Part shown: one piece after another, positions 1 through 7,936 of the stretch | Position numbering within the stretch: position 1 is the first letter of the stretch | Layout: each line of letters starts with the position of its first letter | NCBI RefSeq assembly: GCF_021341785.1 | Contig: NZ_JAJTTF010000001.1 | Location: 310,001-374,000 of the forward strand | Direction: 5' to 3' | Origin: Microbacterium sp. Au-Mic1 | GTDB taxonomy: Bacteria > Actinomycetota > Actinomycetes > Actinomycetales > Microbacteriaceae | Length of the DNA stretch: 64,000 nucleotides | Translations under genes and position numbers: made by a program | The notes under the pieces: model-generated | What the model was told of the DNA's origin: nothing | Databases searched by the model: none | The model's input: the letters and a program-made list of their open reading frames with translations, nothing else

Positions 1-846
1 CAGCTCGGGGTTGTCCAGCACGATGTGCGAACCCTTCGTGCCGCCCATGAACCGGGTCAGCTCGCCCATGGCCTCGTTGGTGAGGTCGGTCCAGGGGCCG
101 GAGGTGTTCACGACGACGTCCGCGGCGATCGGGAACTCGGTGCCGCTCTCACGGTCGCGCACCAGCACCGCGTCGCCGTCGTGTCCGACGGCCTCGACGT
201 AGTTCAGCGCCACGGCACCGGGATGCGCGGCGCGCCCGTCCTGCAACACGTCCAGCGCGAGACGCTCCGGGTCGTGCATCGAGGCGTCGTAGTAGGTCGC
301 GGTGTACTTGATCTTCGGATCCATCGCGGGAAGCTCGGCGAGCGACTTCTTGCGCCCGAGGAACTTGTGGCGCGGGACCATGCCGCCGTCCCGCGAGAAC
401 GTGTCATAGATGGTCAGGCCCATCTTGATGAGGAACGCGCCGCGCTCCTGCGGCTTCCCGGACTTGTGCGTGAGGAACCGCAGCGGCGCGGACAGGATCC
501 CCGAGAAGGTGGAGTAGATCGGGATCGTCGTCTCGAGGGGCTTGACGTAGTGCGGGGCGATCCGGAGCAGGCCGTTGCGCTCGGTGACCGACTCCTTGAC
601 CAGGCGGAACTCGCCGTTCTCGAGGTAGCGGATGCCGCCGTGGATCATGTGGCTGGAGGCGGACGATGCTCCGGAGGCGAAGTCTCCGCGCTCGACGAGG
701 ACCACATCGATCCCCTGCAGGGCGAGGTCGCGGAAGGTGGAGATGCCGTTGATCCCGCCGCCGATCACCAGCACGGTGGTGCGGCCGGCCTCGCGGACGC
801 GGCTCACCTCGGGACGTTCTGCGGCCTGGTGGATGTGGTCGGTCAT
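1..846 (-). CDS. glpD: Glycerol-3-phosphate dehydrogenase, N-terminal part (runs off window)
   Basis: This FAD enzyme oxidises sn-glycerol-3-phosphate to dihydroxyacetone phosphate at the membrane and feeds electrons to quinones. Read on the minus strand, the protein begins MTDHIHQAAERP and has a dinucleotide-binding loop VIGGGINGIS near residue 25. The family motifs GASSASSHMIHGGIRYLE and, at the window edge, GGTKGSHIVLDNPEL follow. About 282 residues are present; the C-terminal half lies left of position 1. The start at 846 is 6 nt from AGGAG; an ATG one codon upstream (849) is also possible. It diverges from a SorC-type regulator at 955 with a palindrome between them, which suggests local control by glycerol-phosphate or a sugar phosphate (inference). 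Confidence 0.9.
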   Translation of the reverse strand, partial: MTDHIHQAAERPEVSRVREAGRTTVLVIGGGINGISTFRDLALQGIDVVLVERGDFASGASSASSHMIHGGIRYLENGEFRLVKESVTERNGLLRIAPHYVKPLETTIPIYSTFSGILSAPLRFLTHKSGKPQERGAFLIKMGLTIYDTFSRDGGMVPRHKFLGRKKSLAELPAMDPKIKYTATYYDASMHDPERLALDVLQDGRAAHPGAVALNYVEAVGHDGDAVLVRDRESGTEFPIAADVVVNTSGPWTDLTNEAMGELTRFMGGTKGSHIVLDNPEL

Positions 847-906
847 CATCTTCTCCTTCCGGATTTCTCACAGCATTCCCCCAGCCGCCCGTATGGTCAA
901 GCAAGC

Positions 907-920
907 TGCACGAATGTGCA
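907..920. promoter_or_regulatory. Candidate SorC-type operator between glpD and its divergent regulator
   Basis: TGCAC-GAAT-GTGCA is a perfect 5-bp inverted repeat in the 108-bp gap between divergent glpD and the SorC-family gene. Its position, 35 bp before the regulator start and about 60 bp before glpD, suits autoregulation and glpD control. Assignment to this regulator is inference from position. Confidence 0.5.
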
Positions 921-954
921 AGAATCGGTCGAATCGATACGCGAAGGATCCGAA

Positions 955-1917
955 ATGGCTGAACGGAAGCGCCAGTCGAAGGCCGTCGCGGCTCTCACGG
1001 CGGCCCGGCTCTACTACCTCCAGGACAAGACGATGGACGTCATCGCCGAGGAGCTCGGGACATCCCGCTCCTCGGTGTCCCGCCTGCTGAGCTATGCACG
1101 CGAGGTGGGTCTCGTCGACATCCGGATCAACTCGCCGCTCGAGCATGCGGGGGAGCTGGAGCAGCAGCTGCACGACCGGCTCCAGGTCACCGCCCACGTG
1201 GTTCCCATGCCGGAGAGCGTCACCGAAGTGGAGCGCCTCGAGCGCGTGGCGCTGACGGCCGGCCGGCTGCTGACGCAGGTCATCGACTCGAACATGGTGG
1301 TCGGACTCGCCTGGGGATCCACGATCAGCGCGGTCAGTCGCGCGCTCGGACAGAAGGAGACCCGCGGCACGACCATCGTGCAGCTGAACGGTGCCGGCAA
1401 CACGCTGACCAGCGGTGTGGAGTACTCGAGCGAGATCCTGCAGCGCTTCGGATCCGCCTTCGGTGCGCAGGTCCAGCAGTTCCCCGTCCCCGCCTTCTTC
1501 GACGACCCGCGCACGCGGGAGGCGATGTGGCGCGAACGCAGCACGCTGCGGGTGCTGGACCTGCAGGCGAAGATGGATCTCGCCGTGTTCAGCGTGGGGT
1601 CGCCGAGTGCCGAAGTGCCCAGCCGCGTGTATGTGGGCGGATATCTGGGTCGGGAAGACTATCGGAGCCTGCGCGATGACCGGGCCATCGGGGACGTGGC
1701 GACCGTGTTCTTCCGCGCCGACGGCACCTGGAAGGACATCGCCGTGAACGCTCGTGCGACCGGGCCGGGCCTTGACCGGCTGCGCCGCGTCGCGCGGCGA
1801 TTCTGCGTCGTGGCGGGTGCGCAGAAGCTGCCGTCCCTGCGGGCGGCGATCGGAGCGCGACTGGTCACCGACGTCGTGCTGGACGAAGGACTCGCGCGTC
1901 AGCTCGTGGAGGGCTGA
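955..1917 (+). CDS. SorC/DeoR-family sugar-phosphate-responsive transcriptional regulator
   Basis: This 320-residue protein has the SorC layout. An N-terminal helix-turn-helix (about residues 22-50, TMDVIAEELGTSRSSVSRLL) is followed by a sugar-phosphate-binding effector domain from about residue 60 to the end (GLAWGSTISAVSRAL, VQLNGAG). Regulators of this class bind phosphorylated sugars and repress or activate the adjacent transport or catabolic gene. The ATG at 955 is chosen because the reading frame upstream does not resemble the family and the HTH begins soon after it. The divergent neighbour glpD suggests glycerol 3-phosphate or a related polyol phosphate as ligand, which is inference. 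Confidence 0.85.
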   Translation: MAERKRQSKAVAALTAARLYYLQDKTMDVIAEELGTSRSSVSRLLSYAREVGLVDIRINSPLEHAGELEQQLHDRLQVTAHVVPMPESVTEVERLERVALTAGRLLTQVIDSNMVVGLAWGSTISAVSRALGQKETRGTTIVQLNGAGNTLTSGVEYSSEILQRFGSAFGAQVQQFPVPAFFDDPRTREAMWRERSTLRVLDLQAKMDLAVFSVGSPSAEVPSRVYVGGYLGREDYRSLRDDRAIGDVATVFFRADGTWKDIAVNARATGPGLDRLRRVARRFCVVAGAQKLPSLRAAIGARLVTDVVLDEGLARQLVEG

Positions 1918-1968
1918 CCCTGCGATCGCGCTCGGAACGGATCCCCGGGCGCCTCGGGCGTCGCCGTC

Positions 1969-3108
1969 TCAGAGCGTCTCGGGACCGGAGCGGAACTCGC
2001 GGATCAGATGATCGACCACCTCGTGCAGGTCGCCTCCGGTCGCATCGGCCACGGCGACCTGGCGCTCATAGCTGGCACCGTCGCGCAGGATGTCGGCGAC
2101 CCCGCCGAACTGCGCGGAGCATTGCAAGTCCGCCGCGACCGGTGCGAGCCGCTCCAGCTCTTCGGCCAGATGCTCCCGCACGGAGCGCTGTGCGCCGGCG
2201 GCCGACACGATGACCTCGGCGTCGAGTCCGTAGCGGGCCGTGCGCCACTTGTTCTCCCTGTGGAACCACGGCGCGAGAGGCGTCAGCGTGCGCCCCTCGT
2301 CGAGGTCGCGGGAGAAGGACTCGACGAGCACCTGGGTGAGGGCGGCGACGGCTGCGAGCTCGCGCAGAGTGGACATGCCGTCGCAGGCACGCACCTCGAT
2401 CGTGCCCCAGCGCGGGGCGGGACGGATGTCCCAGCGCACCTCGGTCGCGTCGGCCATCACCCCGGTGCGGACCATGTCGTCGAGGTAGCCCTCGTAGGCC
2501 GCCCAGTCCGGGAGCGGCCAGGGCAGTCCGGCCGTCGGCAGCTGCTGGAACACGAGAGCACGGTTCGAGGCGTAGCCCGTGCGCTCTCCGGCCCAGAACG
2601 GACTCGAGGCGGCGAGTGCCTGCAGATGGGGCAGATACGACGTGAGCGCGCCGATGATCGGCAGCACCTTGTCGCGGTCCTCGACCCCGACGTGCACGTG
2701 GATGCCCCAGATCATCATGTTGCGGCCCCACCACTGCGTCTTTTCGATGAGCGAGTGATAGCGGGTCTTGTCCGTGACCTGCTGGTCGTACCACTGCGCG
2801 AACGGGTGGCTGCCTGCCGAGAGCAGCTCGATGCCGGCCGGATCCGTCGCGCCGCGCACGGCCGCGATCGCGGCGGCGATGTCGGCCACCGCGGAGGACA
2901 CGGTGGATCCGATGCCGCTCGTGACCTCGATCGTGTTGGTGAGCAGCTCTCCGGTGACGGTGTGCCGCTCGCCGGCGCTCGCCCCCTCGAGATCGCGCAG
3001 GAGTTCGGGCGCGCGCCCGACCAGATCGCCGGTGGCCGGATCGGCGAGCATGAGCTCCCACTCCAGTCCGACCGTGGAACGCGGCGAGGTGGCGAACTCG
3101 ATCGGCAT
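1969..3108 (-). CDS. Carboxylate-amine ligase, glutamate-cysteine ligase type 2 (YbdK family)
   Basis: This is a 379-residue member of the YbdK/GCS2 family, ATP-dependent enzymes that join a carboxylate to an amine, with weak gamma-glutamylcysteine synthesis in E. coli YbdK. Family features seen are the N-terminal STVGLEWELMLADP, TNTIEVTSG (around residue 58), GIHVHVGV (about residue 140) and TIEVRACDG (about residue 240), which carry metal- and nucleotide-binding acidic and histidine residues. The start at 3108 gives the usual N-terminus MPIEFATS; longer starts add sequence unlike the family. Actinobacteria of this group make mycothiol, so the physiological substrate is unclear. It stands alone, divergent from the GntR gene. 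Confidence 0.85.
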   Translation of the reverse strand: MPIEFATSPRSTVGLEWELMLADPATGDLVGRAPELLRDLEGASAGERHTVTGELLTNTIEVTSGIGSTVSSAVADIAAAIAAVRGATDPAGIELLSAGSHPFAQWYDQQVTDKTRYHSLIEKTQWWGRNMMIWGIHVHVGVEDRDKVLPIIGALTSYLPHLQALAASSPFWAGERTGYASNRALVFQQLPTAGLPWPLPDWAAYEGYLDDMVRTGVMADATEVRWDIRPAPRWGTIEVRACDGMSTLRELAAVAALTQVLVESFSRDLDEGRTLTPLAPWFHRENKWRTARYGLDAEVIVSAAGAQRSVREHLAEELERLAPVAADLQCSAQFGGVADILRDGASYERQVAVADATGGDLHEVVDHLIREFRSGPETL

Positions 3109-3160
3109 GGGGCCTCGATTCGGTGCAGGAGGTCGTCGGCCAATGATGGCATGCGCGGCG

Positions 3161-3179
3161 CTAGCATGTGCCGTATGAC
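3161..3179. promoter_or_regulatory. Weak match to the GntR operator ahead of its own gene
   Basis: On the minus strand this reads GTCATACGGCACATGCTAG and matches the 19-bp operator at 3912 at 13 of 19 positions. It sits about 22-40 bp before the regulator's ATG, which would fit autoregulation. The match is weaker than the other three sites. Confidence 0.35.
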
Positions 3180-3200
3180 GTTTTGCGACGGGTGCCGGAC

Positions 3201-3863
3201 ATGAGCGCCGGCTCCATTCTCGTTCCTGCGGAGAGCCTGCGCGAGCAGGTCGAGCGCATGATCGGGGCACGGATCGTGTCGGGGGAGACGCCCCCGGGTG
3301 AGGTGCTGACCGTGCCCACCCTGGCCGGCGACTTCGGTGTGAGCGCCACGCCGGTGCGCGAGGCGATGCTCAACCTCGCGCGGCGCGGTTTCCTCCGCCC
3401 CATCCGCAACCGCGGCTTCGAGGTCACCGAGGTCTCCGCCGAGGAGCTGAACCAGCTCACGGACGTGCGGCTGCTGCTGGAGGCGCCGCCGATGCGCCGC
3501 GTGGCCGGTGCGATCGACGGCGCGCTCGAGAAGGAACTCCGCGAGCTCGCCGACCGCATCGTGGCGGCAGGAAAGGAGCGCCGGTTCGAGGAGTACCTCG
3601 AGGCGGACACTGCCTTCCACCTGCGCATCCTCGCGGTCACCGGAAACCAGAAGCTCGTCGACACCGTGCGGGAACTCAGGCAGCAGACGAGGCTGGTGGG
3701 GCTCGTGCGGCTGGCGGACTCCGACACCCTGGTGCCGACCGCGCAGGAGCACGCGGAGCTCGTCGACCTGCTTGTGGCCGGAGACGGCGACGGTGCGGAG
3801 GCGCTCATGCGCCGACACCTCGGTCACGTCGGCGGCGTGTGGAGCGGGCGCGACGAGGACTGA
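3201..3863 (+). CDS. GntR-family (FadR/FCD subfamily) regulator of the hydroxyproline island
   Basis: This 220-residue FadR-type repressor has an N-terminal winged helix (about residues 10-75, with GDFGVSATPVREAMLNLARRGFL as recognition segment). An all-helical FCD ligand domain follows, with the metal-binding pattern D-x4-H (ADTAFHLRIL) and later EHAELVD and RRHLGH histidines. FCD domains bind carboxylic acids, so a hydroxyproline-pathway acid is a plausible effector. The ATG at 3201 puts the protein start right before the wHTH; a GTG at 3168 would add 11 residues. It lies directly before the dehydrogenase operon, and matching 19-bp sites precede three units of the island. Regulation of those units is inference from site position. 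Confidence 0.85.
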   Translation: MSAGSILVPAESLREQVERMIGARIVSGETPPGEVLTVPTLAGDFGVSATPVREAMLNLARRGFLRPIRNRGFEVTEVSAEELNQLTDVRLLLEAPPMRRVAGAIDGALEKELRELADRIVAAGKERRFEEYLEADTAFHLRILAVTGNQKLVDTVRELRQQTRLVGLVRLADSDTLVPTAQEHAELVDLLVAGDGDGAEALMRRHLGHVGGVWSGRDED

Positions 3864-3911
3864 GCTCGGCGAGGCGTCCGCCGGTCACCTGCGCGAAGCC
3901 CGCGGATCACT

Positions 3912-3930
3912 GTAATATGTCACACGGTAC
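3912..3930. promoter_or_regulatory. Candidate GntR operator/promoter of the dehydrogenase operon
   Basis: GTAATATGTCACACGGTAC lies 40 bp before the first dehydrogenase gene. It shares 15 of 19 positions with the site at 13754 and follows the same GTR-ATATGT-N7-TAC pattern as the site at 6805. The TAATAT inside it may be the -10 element, so a bound repressor would block polymerase. Confidence 0.65.
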
Positions 3931-3969
3931 GAACGCGGCGAGTCTTCGCTGCGAGAGCAGGAGGCGTGG

Positions 3970-5172
3970 ATGAGGGTCGTCGTGATCGGCGCCGGGGCGA
4001 TCGGCGCTGCGTGTGCGCTCATGCTGACCGAAGCCGGCGCCGAGGTGGTCGTGATCGACCGTGCGGGCGTGGCGGGGGAGACCTCGAGCCGATGCGAGGG
4101 CAACATCCTCGTCTCGGACAAGGAGCCGGGATCCGAGGCGGTTCTGGCGATCGAGGCGAACCGGGCCTGGCGTGCGCTCGCCGCACGGCTGGACGCCGAA
4201 CGCGTGCCAGGGCAGCCCGCGACCGAGTTCGAGGCGAAGGGCGGGATCGTCGTCGCGTTCGACCGCGGGGCCGAGGCGCTGCGCTCCTTCGCCGATTCCC
4301 AGCGCGGCATCGGCATCCGCTCCGAAGCGCTCGACGAGCGGGCGCTGCGCGCCGCCGAGCCGCACCTGAGTCCCGGAGTCGCGCTCGGCGTGCACTACCC
4401 CGATGACGCCCAGGTGCAGCCCAGCCTCGCGACGCAGGCGATGCTCGCTCGCGCCGTGCACCTGGGGACACGGCTCGTGCGGGATGAGGTCGTCGCCGGG
4501 GTCGTCCTCGCGGGGCGCGCCGCCGGTGTGCGCACGCGGACCGGCGTGATCGAGGCCGACGCCGTGGTGAACTGCGCGGGGCCGTGGGCGGGGGAGGCGG
4601 CGGCGCTGTTCGGCGCCGTGCTCGACATCCGGCCACGTCGCGGCACGATCCTCGTGACCACCGCGATGCCGCAGCGCGTGTTCCACAAGGTCTACGACGC
4701 GGACTACGTCAGTGCGGTCGGATCCGGAGACGCGACGCTGCAGACGTCGACCGTGGTCGAGTCCACGCCGTCCGGCACGGTGCTGATCGGATCCAGCCGG
4801 GAGCGGGTCGGATTCTCCGACGAGGGGCTGCTCGCTCCGCTGTCCGAGATCGCGGCGAAGGCGGCGAGGGTGTTCCCGTTCCTGCGGGACACGATGCTGT
4901 TGCGGACGTATCACGGCTTCCGGCCGTACGCGCCCGACCATCTGCCGGCGATCGGGGCGGACGCGACGATCGCGGGGCTCTTCCACGCGGCCGGTCACGA
5001 GGGCGCGGGCATCGGGCTCGCCCCGACCACGGGCGCCCTCATCGCGCACGCCCTGCTGGGTACGCCGGCGCCCCTGGACCCGGCACCGTTCCTGCCCTCG
5101 CGGGCGAGCCTGCAGGGGGCGGGCGGACGGGAGATCACGAGCGCGACGCAGGAGAACGGAGCAGCCGCATGA
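3970..5172 (+). CDS. FAD-dependent D-amino-acid-type oxidoreductase, probable D-hydroxyproline dehydrogenase subunit
   Basis: This 400-residue DAO-family flavoprotein starts MRVVVIGAGAIGAACAL, with the GxGxxG FAD-binding loop at residues 7-12. It ends with the family's substrate/FAD segment around GFRPYAPDHLPAIGA and AAGHEGAGIGLAPTTG. It is followed, with 4-nt overlaps, by a small [2Fe-2S] protein and a second flavoprotein. This is the arrangement of heteromeric cis-4-hydroxy-D-proline dehydrogenases and of HcnABC-type opine/cyanide oxidases. Given the downstream deaminase, epimerase and semialdehyde dehydrogenase, the inferred reaction is cis-4-hydroxy-D-proline to pyrroline-4-hydroxy-2-carboxylate. 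AGGAGG sits 7 nt before the ATG. Related sarcosine or D-proline oxidation cannot be excluded. Confidence 0.82.
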   Translation: MRVVVIGAGAIGAACALMLTEAGAEVVVIDRAGVAGETSSRCEGNILVSDKEPGSEAVLAIEANRAWRALAARLDAERVPGQPATEFEAKGGIVVAFDRGAEALRSFADSQRGIGIRSEALDERALRAAEPHLSPGVALGVHYPDDAQVQPSLATQAMLARAVHLGTRLVRDEVVAGVVLAGRAAGVRTRTGVIEADAVVNCAGPWAGEAAALFGAVLDIRPRRGTILVTTAMPQRVFHKVYDADYVSAVGSGDATLQTSTVVESTPSGTVLIGSSRERVGFSDEGLLAPLSEIAAKAARVFPFLRDTMLLRTYHGFRPYAPDHLPAIGADATIAGLFHAAGHEGAGIGLAPTTGALIAHALLGTPAPLDPAPFLPSRASLQGAGGREITSATQENGAAA

Positions 5173-5414
5173 GCGTGACGATCAGCGTCGACGGAACCGA
5201 CGTGACCGGGCGGGACGGCCAGACGATCGCGGGCGTGCTGCTCGGTGCGGGGCACCGTACGTGGCGCACCGCGGCCGGCCAGGAGCGGGGCATCTTCTGC
5301 GGGATGGGCATCTGCCAGGACTGCGTGCTGACCGTCAACGGCGTCGAGGGCGTGCGGGCCTGTCAGCGTGCGGCATGTGAAGGAGACGTGGTGGAGCGGG
5401 AGGTGCGGGCGTGA
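5169..5414 (+). CDS. Small [2Fe-2S] ferredoxin-like subunit of the dehydrogenase
   Basis: This 81-residue protein carries the plant-type ferredoxin-like cluster pattern in GIFCGMGICQDCVLTVNG, followed by a fourth cysteine in VRACQRAAC. It matches the HcnA/SoxD-like small subunits that pass electrons between two flavoprotein subunits. Its ATG overlaps the upstream stop (ATGA), and its TGA overlaps the next GTG start (GTGA). The three products are therefore probably translated together and assembled as one complex. Confidence 0.85.
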   Translation: MSVTISVDGTDVTGRDGQTIAGVLLGAGHRTWRTAAGQERGIFCGMGICQDCVLTVNGVEGVRACQRAACEGDVVEREVRA

Positions 5415-6769
5415 ACGGGCGTCGAGTTGTCGTCATCGGTGCGGGGCCGGCGGGTCTCGCCGCCGCCGCGGCGGCGACGTCGGCCGGTGCGGAGGTCGTC
5501 CTGCTGGACGAGGGGGAGCGCGTCGGCGGACAGTTCTGGCGGCACCACCCCGAGCTCACGGATCCGCGGTTGCAGCATCAGACCGGTCGATTCCGCGAGT
5601 TGCAGGAGCAGCTCGCGGACGCGCGGATCGTATCGTCGGCGTCGGTCTGGCGGATCGAACCCGGAACGCCCTCGCGAGTGCACGCCCTGGTGGGGCCGGC
5701 GGATGCCGGACAGCGCCACGGCGAGACCTTCGACGCCGACGCATTCGTGATCGCCACCGGCGCACATGACCGTGTTCTCCCGGTTCCCGGCGGGCATCTG
5801 CCCGGCGTCACCTCGGCCGGCGCCGCGCAGGCACTGGCCAAGCGTGATGGGGTGCGGCTCGGTGCGCGCACCGTCGTTGCCGGCGCAGGCCCGTTCCTGC
5901 TGCCGGTCGCGCAGAGCATCGGACTCGTCGGGGGCGAGGTCGCCGAGGTCGTGGAAGCGGCGAGCGTCGGGACGATCCTGCGCGGATGGGGCCGTCGCCC
6001 CTGGGAGCTGACGGCGGCCGCCGGCAAGGCGGGCGAGCTGGCATCGTATCTGGGGTCTCTCGCCGGCCGGCGCACGCCGTACCGGTTCGGCGCGGCGGTG
6101 ACCCGGATCCACGGGGGCACCGCGGTGGAGGCGGTGACCGTGCAGCGCATCGACGGCGACTGGCGTCCGATCCACGGCACCGCCCGGACGGTGGAGTGCG
6201 ACTCGGTCGCACTCGGGCACGGCTTCACGCCACGGCTCGAGGCCGCGATCCAGGCGGGGTGCGACATCGGCTCCGATCGGTTCGTGCGGGTCGGATCCCA
6301 GCAGGAGACGAGCGTGCCCGGCGTCTACGCCGCGGGTGAGACCACCGGGATCGGCGGGGCCGACGCGGCGCTCGCCGAGGGCGCGATCGCCGGACTGGCG
6401 GCGGCGGGCTTGGCCCCGGCCGACCTGCGCTATCGCGCACCGCTCGCCGCTCGCCGCCGGATGCGCGCCTTCGCCGCGCGACTGGAGACGCATCGGATCG
6501 GATCCGGATGGACCGGATGGCTCGACGAGCACACCATCGTCTGCCGGTGCGAATCGGTGCGCAAGGGGACTCTCGACGCGTTCGTCGGGGCTTCCTCCCG
6601 GGGAATGCGGCTGGCCACTCGAGCGGGGCTCGGCGCCTGCCAGGGGCGTACCTGCGGTCGCAGTGTGGAGGACATCCTCGGCGAACGGGTCGGCTACGAC
6701 CGCCGTCCCGTACTGAGCTCGGTGCGCATCGGCGAGCTCGCCGCAGCGCGGACCGATCCCGACGCCTGA
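5411..6769 (+). CDS. NAD(P)/FAD-dependent oxidoreductase with C-terminal [2Fe-2S] domain, second flavoprotein subunit
   Basis: This 452-residue HcnB/SoxA-like subunit has an N-terminal FAD loop VVVIGAGPAGLAAAAAA and a second nucleotide-binding segment TVVAGAGPFLLPVAQ near residue 155. The FAD-contact motif GVYAAGETTGIGGADAAL lies near residue 305. A C-terminal BFD-like [2Fe-2S] domain has cysteines in VCRCESV and GACQGRTCGRS. With the two preceding genes it makes a heterotrimeric dehydrogenase that would oxidise a D-imino acid and hand electrons to the respiratory chain. Translation starts at a GTG inside the previous stop. Hydroxyproline specificity is inferred from neighbours. Confidence 0.83.
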   Translation: MNGRRVVVIGAGPAGLAAAAAATSAGAEVVLLDEGERVGGQFWRHHPELTDPRLQHQTGRFRELQEQLADARIVSSASVWRIEPGTPSRVHALVGPADAGQRHGETFDADAFVIATGAHDRVLPVPGGHLPGVTSAGAAQALAKRDGVRLGARTVVAGAGPFLLPVAQSIGLVGGEVAEVVEAASVGTILRGWGRRPWELTAAAGKAGELASYLGSLAGRRTPYRFGAAVTRIHGGTAVEAVTVQRIDGDWRPIHGTARTVECDSVALGHGFTPRLEAAIQAGCDIGSDRFVRVGSQQETSVPGVYAAGETTGIGGADAALAEGAIAGLAAAGLAPADLRYRAPLAARRRMRAFAARLETHRIGSGWTGWLDEHTIVCRCESVRKGTLDAFVGASSRGMRLATRAGLGACQGRTCGRSVEDILGERVGYDRRPVLSSVRIGELAAARTDPDA

Positions 6770-6770
6770 G

Positions 6771-6938
6771 GAGAAGGACATCGCTTGCCGACGTTGAGTA
6801 GTGGGTGATATGTTACGTACTACCGGTGACCACGCGACCACCGGCCGCCTTCCGGGGAGCAGCGCTGCCGCTGACTCCGCTCGGATCCCGCACGAGAACC
6901 GGCCCTTGTGGCCGCGAACCAGAGAGAATGGACATCGC
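6771..6938 (+). repeat. Near-identical 14-15 nt direct repeats flanking the second operator segment
   Basis: GAGAAGGACATCGC (6771-6784) and GAGAATGGACATCGC (6924-6938) differ by one inserted T. The second copy is the ribosome-binding region of the gene at 6940. The first sits where that region would be if the gene followed the dehydrogenase directly, but now leads only to a 7-codon TTG frame. The 139 bp between the copies carry the operator at 6805. Confidence 0.6.
6805..6823. promoter_or_regulatory. Candidate GntR operator/promoter of the deaminase-epimerase-dehydrogenase operon
   Basis: GTGATATGTTACGTACTAC follows the pattern of the sites at 3912 and 13754 (GTR-ATATGTYA at the left, TAC at the right end). 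It lies 117 bp before the DapA-family gene and would give that gene, the epimerase and the aldehyde dehydrogenase a regulated promoter separate from the upstream dehydrogenase operon. Confidence 0.6.
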
Positions 6939-6939
6939 A

Positions 6940-7872
6940 ATGACTGAGCAGACCATGGACCTCGGCGGCGTCGTCGTCGCGACCACGCTGGCGTTCACCG
7001 AGGACGCCTCGGCCCCGGCCGGCCTCGCCGTCGACTACGACAAGTTCGGCGAGCACGTCGACTTCCTGATGTCCAACGGCTGCCGCGGGGTCGGCCCGAA
7101 CGGCTCGCTGGGGGAGTACTCCTCACTCACGGATGAGGAACGCCGCAAGGTCATCCAGGTCGCCGTCGAAGCCGTGGACGGTCGCGGCATCGTGATCGCC
7201 GGCGTGCACGGCGTGGGCAGCCACCAGGCGCGGAAGTGGGCGGAGCTCGCTCGCGAGGACGGCGCGGACGGCGTCCTGCTGCTGCCGCCCACGATCTACC
7301 GCGCCAACGAGGGCGAGGTCATCGCGCACTTCGAGGAGGTCGCGAAGGCCGGCCTGCCGATCATGGCGTACAACAACCCGTTCGACACCAAGGTGGACCT
7401 GGTCCCCTCGCTTGTCGCCAAGCTCGCGCAGATCCCCGAGGTCGTCGCGATCAAGGAGTTCTCCGGAGACGTGCGCCGCGTCTACGAGATCAAGGAGCTC
7501 TGCGACATCGACATCATCGCCGGTGCCGACGACGTGCTGTTCGAGCTGATGGTGAACGGCGCCGTCGGCTGGTTCGCGGGCTACCCGAACGCGTTCCCGC
7601 GCGAGGCCGTCGAGCTCTACAACCTCTGCGCCGAAGGGAAGTGGCACGAGGCCAAGGCGCTGTACGAGCAGCTCGTGGCCGTGTTCCGCTGGGACTCGCG
7701 CACCGAGTTCGTGCAGGCGATCAAGCTCTCCATGGACATCTGCGGCAACTCGTACGGCGGCCCCACGCGCCCGCCGCGCGGTCCGCTCTCGGTCGAGCAG
7801 CGCGCGCAGGTCACGGCGGACACCGAACGCGCCCTCGCCGCGCTCGCTACGCGCCGCGCGGCGGTCGCCTGA
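6940..7872 (+). CDS. DapA/NAL-superfamily lyase, probable pyrroline-4-hydroxy-2-carboxylate deaminase
   Basis: This 310-residue class I aldolase-fold enzyme has GPNGSLGEYSSLTDEER at the position of the family's GTTGE loop. The Schiff-base lysine lies in EVVAIKEFSGD near residue 170, and the catalytic tyrosine region is PIMAYNNPF. In hydroxyproline degradation this family removes ammonia and water from pyrroline-4-hydroxy-2-carboxylate to give 2-oxoglutarate semialdehyde, which the aldehyde dehydrogenase two genes downstream would oxidise. The ATG at 6940 is preferred because GAGAATGGA lies 8 nt before it; an in-frame ATG at 6928 has its purine run too close. Another 2-keto acid lyase activity is possible, but the cluster supports this role. 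Confidence 0.8.
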   Translation: MTEQTMDLGGVVVATTLAFTEDASAPAGLAVDYDKFGEHVDFLMSNGCRGVGPNGSLGEYSSLTDEERRKVIQVAVEAVDGRGIVIAGVHGVGSHQARKWAELAREDGADGVLLLPPTIYRANEGEVIAHFEEVAKAGLPIMAYNNPFDTKVDLVPSLVAKLAQIPEVVAIKEFSGDVRRVYEIKELCDIDIIAGADDVLFELMVNGAVGWFAGYPNAFPREAVELYNLCAEGKWHEAKALYEQLVAVFRWDSRTEFVQAIKLSMDICGNSYGGPTRPPRGPLSVEQRAQVTADTERALAALATRRAAVA

Positions 7873-7936
7873 TGCGGGGGCTGCGCGGGGCGAAGCGTCC
7901 GTGCGCTCGATTCCCGCGCGCACGGGGAGCGCACTG

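Noticed and set aside
5363..6940. 525-codon antisense frame opposite the second flavoprotein
   Set aside because: No recognisable fold; third-position GC of the sense gene explains the lack of stops.
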